The translations under genes and the position numbers were made by a program. Below, one piece after another: positions 21,388 through 25,393 of a stretch of 25,393 nucleotides of DNA (positions are counted from its first letter, which is position 1; each line of letters opens with the position of its first letter). The DNA comes from Globomyces pollinis-pini (taxonomy: Eukaryota > Chytridiomycota > Chytridiomycetes > Rhizophydiales > Globomycetaceae). Under the pieces are notes generated by a model, which made no database searches, had not been told where the DNA came from, and saw only the letters and a program-made list of their open reading frames with translations. Where the stretch lies: assembly GCA_025399215.1 (NCBI GenBank), contig MU621331.1, positions 1 through 25,393 on the forward strand. Direction: 5' to 3'.

Positions 21388-22515
21388 ATGAGCAATACCC
21401 CTAAATCAATCCCAAAAATGATTCAAACTCTAATTGCTCTCTTTCTGGTATCTGCGAACGCGCAAAGAACAATGACCTTGACTAACAACTGTCCATCAAA
21501 ACTGTGGTTCAAGTTCATCTCTGGTGCATCCCAACCAGGCTCTTGTGGATCAGATGGTGATTGTATTGCTGGATCAGAGTGTAATAAGGTCGCTGGTATT
21601 TGTTTCTGGAAGCTGCCTAAACCTAGCACTGGAAACTTTCACCTAGACCCACATCAGAAGTCTTCTGTAACTTTTCCATTGATTGATAACCGTGAAAACA
21701 TCTTGTGGAGTGGGAAAGTTGGTGCGTGCTTGGATGGTACTTGTTTAGAAAGCGAGGCCAAGTGTGATAAAGAAGGGTGTGATGTACCATATGGTTCTCC
21801 AATGACCATCGCTGAATGGACATTTCTTAAAAAAACAGAAGACTTCTATGATGTTAGTACTATCAATGGTTTCAATATTGGTGTAGCAATGAAGCCTCTA
21901 GGTGTAAACCCCACTGTTGAGAATCCCTACCGTTGTGGAACACCTGGTGGACGTGAATCAAAGGGATTGGGTGGATCCACTTACAACTTCCAACCTCCGC
22001 TCTTGGAATATAACTGGGTTAGTACTGGAGGAAAAACTTGTAATAGCCAAGCCGATTGTACCTCTGGTGAGACTTGTGGATTAAGTAATAACGTTGGCGT
22101 TGCTCAAAGACTTCGCAAAAGTTGTGGAAAGTTCTTGGGTTACTGGACAGCAAATCAAATTTGTGGTATCCAACCTGACTATGGTGCTCCGTTCAACTGC
22201 CGTGAACTTCGTAGCTTACAGTTATGCGACAATGGTATTCAAAGTTGTTACAGTATGGGTGCTGGTAGTGGTTGTTGTGGATGCGCAAACTGGGATCAAG
22301 AGGGGTTAAATGTTCCTGGTGCAGCCATTACTCATCAATGTTATAACAAAAATCCCGTTTGGACTCAAAATATCTTGCCTACTTTGAAGTGGCTGAAGAA
22401 AGAAGTTCCAACGTTATATACATATCCTTACGATGACGCAAGTAGTACCTTCACTTGCTCAAACGTTATTGGAGGAGCGAACAAACTAGATTACGAGATT
22501 ATTTTCTGTCCTTGA
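21388..22515 (+). CDS. Secreted thaumatin-like protein with extra cysteine inserts
   Basis: Single exon, 375 residues from ATG 21388 (365 from ATG 21418; an in-frame ATG at 21340 adds a polar stretch less suited to secretion). The signal peptide is IQTLIALFLVSANA, with likely cleavage before QRTM. The thaumatin-like fold is shown by LTNNCPSKLWF at the start, TIAEWTF, DVSTINGFNIGVAMKPLG in the middle, and YPYDDASSTFTCSN with a final YEIIFCP. About 24 cysteines are present after the signal, against 16 in classical thaumatins. Two inserts share C-x4-D-C-x2-G-x2-C: CGSDGDCIAGSEC and CNSQADCTSGETC. Family members bind or cut beta-glucans or act in defence; activity here cannot be inferred. Absence of introns and slightly higher G+C than neighbours are compatible with a recent acquisition but do not prove it. 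Confidence 0.9.
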   Translation: MSNTPKSIPKMIQTLIALFLVSANAQRTMTLTNNCPSKLWFKFISGASQPGSCGSDGDCIAGSECNKVAGICFWKLPKPSTGNFHLDPHQKSSVTFPLIDNRENILWSGKVGACLDGTCLESEAKCDKEGCDVPYGSPMTIAEWTFLKKTEDFYDVSTINGFNIGVAMKPLGVNPTVENPYRCGTPGGRESKGLGGSTYNFQPPLLEYNWVSTGGKTCNSQADCTSGETCGLSNNVGVAQRLRKSCGKFLGYWTANQICGIQPDYGAPFNCRELRSLQLCDNGIQSCYSMGAGSGCCGCANWDQEGLNVPGAAITHQCYNKNPVWTQNILPTLKWLKKEVPTLYTYPYDDASSTFTCSNVIGGANKLDYEIIFCP

Positions 22516-22568
22516 GCAATGAATAAAGAATGTCATGAACTTAAATACTATTTCCTTCATTTATTTAT
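22516..22568. terminator. Convergent 3' ends with opposed AATAAA signals
   Basis: Only 53 nt separate the stops of the thaumatin-like gene and the membrane-protein gene. AATAAA on the plus strand (22522-22527) lies 7 nt past the stop. On the minus strand AATAAA occurs at 22560-22569, overlapping that gene's stop. Cleavage after each signal would make the two transcripts overlap. Confidence 0.5.
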
Positions 22569-25373
22569 TTATCTAAGAAGTCTACGCCAGTAATATACTT
22601 CATTGCCCAGGTAACCTTGGCATACTTTTGTAATCGAATGTCCCAGCCTATCGTTGATTTGATACCCACATTCAGGTCCATCAAACACGATTGCAGCCAC
22701 AAGATCTTCAGATGTATAATTACCCACAGATACAAGAAGGGCCCGATCAAATATAGTTTGATTGTTTTCTTGGACGATGTTATCAACACTGAATATAATT
22801 GTTGAGTTCATACTATTCTGCTCCTTTACCAGCAATGATTCTATAATTAATGCATCTGCATTAGAAAGTGAATGAGCAACCATTTCATTGTTTTCATTCC
22901 AAGCCATGGTCAACAACTGTGATTGACTCCAATCAATAATGTGTACATCGAAAAGTTCTTTCGTAATTAAATACGTTGTAGTAGAGAGAGTTTGAGAAGG
23001 ATAAACGTTGTTGTTGATTGCAAAAGCAGGAATATCTACTATCGAGAATAAAGAAGTATTCTTATGTTCCTTTACTACTTTCTGATATCCTGGATCAAAC
23101 ATGCACTGCCTTTCATATTCATCACAATAGTAGGTTTCAACCACTAAACCGTTTTTGACACAGAGATCAAGTCCACCATATTCCCAACAATTGATGTTTC
23201 CTGTGACACAAACTTGGAAATAATCGGTGGGGCACGTTTGAGTGTTGAAGTGAGTAAATATCAATCCACTGACTGGATCAATGCATCTCAAAACTCCTTT
23301 CTCACAGTACGTTTCAATAATATAATCAGGGACCATATTTGAATCTATTTCAGTATTTGACGGATTGGGATCAGGGTTTACTTGATTAACCGTCTCTACA
23401 AAGCAATATTTTTCCCCTATATTTTCATCACAATATTGATCGTCCAACAGATAAGAATTGAATAAGCATATCTCAGTACCATTCAAGCCACTGCAACTTG
23501 AGATTACTAAACTATTCAAACACATAAGCCCATAACCGTCTGTTGCACAGTTCCGTTGGTCTGGAGTGTAAGGATATAAAACGTGGCCTGTGAAATTGTT
23601 AACACATATAAGTTCTCCATAATTGCAAGTTGGTATTAAAGCCGGATCTATATCACTTGAAGTTGTATTTATAATTGATTCGCTGAATGCGTACGGCAAA
23701 TTCGACACCCCGTTACCATCCCAACATCGGATTGCGTAAGATGTATCAATCCATACAGATACATTTGTTGTCGAACCATCAAATATAAAATTATTGCTTG
23801 TGGTAATCGAGATTGGAATTCCGTTTCCATAATTAAACTCTGTTATTGAGTAATCTTCAGGTAAAGTCACTAGCGGTTGCTCCGTTATTGTGGTATTCTG
23901 AACCGTACTATTGCCAGTATATAGCAATGTAGAGTTTGTGGTACAGAACCCTTGTAAGTGATAGATAGGTGACAACAGGAGGGTGACAGAGTCATATATA
24001 AAATTGTTTGAAATTTCTGATTCAAATGATACAAAAAAATCATTAATTGAATCATTGTTTGCTTTCGAAGATGAAATATTTAACCATTGATCAGATTTAT
24101 GCATATCAATCACAATATCATTGGCCAAAATGTTTTTAGATTTAAATCTGATTTGATTTACTTTTACTCTAAGATGATCAACCTTGACATAACTGTAATT
24201 GTTTGAGCTGAAGTAGCTGTCAGATATATTGTAATTGCCTTCAATGGTGCGATTACTGAGTGAGCTATTATCTGACTTCATATGACCAATTGTAAGATGC
24301 AATTGTTGTACTATTTTTCTGTTAATAAAATCAATTATTACCAGCAATAGGTAATTCCAACAAGTCCTCTTCAGTTGGAAAAGGTTCATTTTCTTCTGGT
24401 AAAGGACTTGTGACATCTACAGATGTTGAATTATCGGTATTATCAATTAATATTTCTGGATCCATGAACTCATCAACATTTGGGTCTGGATCATCAATTA
24501 TGGCATCCGAAGTGTCGTCTAAAACAGAATCCGATATTTCGTCTTCTGTGCCAAGATCAATAAACGGGAAGTCTTCTACTACCGGTTCTGCTTCTGGTAC
24601 AATAGTGGGCAATGCCACTGTTGTTGTGATTGTTGTATCAATAGTTACGGTTACAAAAGCAGTACATGTTGAGCTGTTGGTAACGTTTGCAGGAATTATC
24701 GGTGGTGGAGAATTTGATCCCAATAATCCACACGATGAAGGAAGACTAGGTGGTTTAAAACCTTTCACTGTAATGACTGCAAAATAGTAGCCAGTTATAA
24801 TACCCAGAATAATTGCAACGAATAGGGTACAGGAAAATGGCATCATTCTCTTGCACCTTCTAACAATTACATCTCTTGAATCTCGTTTTGAATCATCTAC
24901 AGTTCCAATCAATGGTGCTAATACTGCCGATTCATCTTCGTTTGAATCCGGGTAAACTTTGCTGTAATTTGGTAAGGAGTTGGGTGAGACTAAGGGTGAT
25001 ACTGCACCACTGTTATCCTTTTCAGTCTTGATGTCAATAATTTCATCATCTGCAGGTTTACTGTATAAAACGACCGGAGCTAAAGGTGGTTTTTCATCAT
25101 TTTTAGATGGTTTTTGGTCACTCAATGGTGAATAAGGCGCCAATTCGATGCTTTTGCTTTTTCCGCCAACAGCCAGTGACACTAACTGGGCAAATCTACC
25201 AGCTTTCTCTGATTTTACAGAGAGGGCTTTCTTGACGGACCGTTGCGGTGTCACTGGGCGAGACACGCCTAAAAATAAGTGACAAAAAACAAACTTGAGA
25301 TATTGCTTTGTGCTCCACAGATGCAACTTGCAAGTTGTCTCTTAAGCTCTGCATTCTCTGCCTCTAATTCCAT
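22569..25373 (-). CDS. Type II membrane glycoprotein with two eight-cysteine repeats
   Basis: Spliced model complement(22569..24310, 24342..25268, 25295..25373): introns of 31 and 26 nt, 915 residues if ATG 25373 is the start; the frame is open upstream to the window edge, so the true start may lie outside. The N-terminus MELEAENAELKRQL is a short leucine-zipper-like helix. Residues about 28-165 are Ser/Pro-rich and probably cytoplasmic, ending RRCKR. One membrane helix (TLFVAIILGIITGYYFAVITV, about 173-194) follows. The rest looks extracellular: a Thr/Val stretch, a very acidic segment (about 260-330), many N-x-S/T sites, then two cysteine modules at about 564-638 and 671-738, and a C-terminal domain ending YYWRRLLR. 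No known domain was recognised. A cell-surface or wall-adhesion role is inferred from architecture only. Confidence 0.85.
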
Positions 25374-25393
25374 TATTCTAGATATAAATGGTG

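Noticed and set aside
24410..24787. 125-codon plus-strand frame, Ser/Thr/Val-rich
   Set aside because: It is antisense to the acidic and Thr-rich segment of the membrane glycoprotein, whose frame, introns and topology are consistent.
1..25393. Ciliate-type genetic code (stop codons reassigned), suggested by tiny introns
   Set aside because: TAA, TAG and TGA all end genes at family-consistent positions, and in-frame TAA/TAG inside apparent ORFs fall within introns.
1..25393. tRNA genes, rRNA, CRISPR arrays, transposons or viral insertions
   Set aside because: No cloverleaf-like sequence, repeat-spacer array, terminal repeats, transposase, reverse transcriptase or viral gene was seen on either strand.

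Overview
The window is a dense, AT-rich (roughly 36-38% G+C by eye) piece of a eukaryotic nuclear genome. The gene set (ZW10, TRM61, a NUP205/NUP192 nucleoporin, the methionine-salvage enzyme MDE1, a thaumatin-like protein) and the compactness suggest an early-diverging fungus, perhaps zoosporic or Rozella/aphelid-like. That placement is inference; the sequence alone does not fix the species. The standard genetic code fits: TAA, TAG and TGA all end genes.

The dominant feature is the introns. Joining reading frames by protein conservation and phase gives a model with 48 introns in nine genes. Of these, 46 are only 24-35 nt long, and all are GT...AG, mostly ending TAG with a TAAC/TAAT-like element a few bases upstream. 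Every complete spliced model sums to a whole number of codons. Several splices restore strongly conserved motifs: the SAM-binding loop of TRM61, the zinc site of MDE1, and the ZW10 C-terminal core. Simple ORF calling would break almost every gene here.

Layout. 1-2345 (-): ZW10, with its 3' end beyond the left edge. 2623-3663 (+): TRM61, divergent from ZW10. 3781-4681 (-) and 4993-5943 (-): two paralogous seven-transmembrane proteins. 6099-7871 (-): an intronless Ser/Asn-rich protein with an N-terminal coiled coil. 8035-8950 (-): MDE1. 9222-10147 (+): a third paralogue of the seven-transmembrane family. 10306-16450 (+): NUP205/NUP192. 16506-20077 (-): a large coiled-coil protein with an Arg/Ser-rich head. 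20078-21387: the only long poorly explained stretch, with two weak coding candidates. 21388-22515 (+): a secreted thaumatin-like protein without introns. 22569 to beyond the likely ATG at 25373 (-): a type II membrane protein whose ectodomain carries two eight-cysteine repeats.

The genes do not form a pathway. They are a mix of housekeeping genes (membrane tethering/kinetochore, tRNA modification, nuclear pore, methionine salvage) and lineage-specific surface or secreted proteins. Least described are the seven-transmembrane family, which keeps two micro-intron positions in all three copies, the eight-cysteine ectodomain, and the micro-intron system itself.
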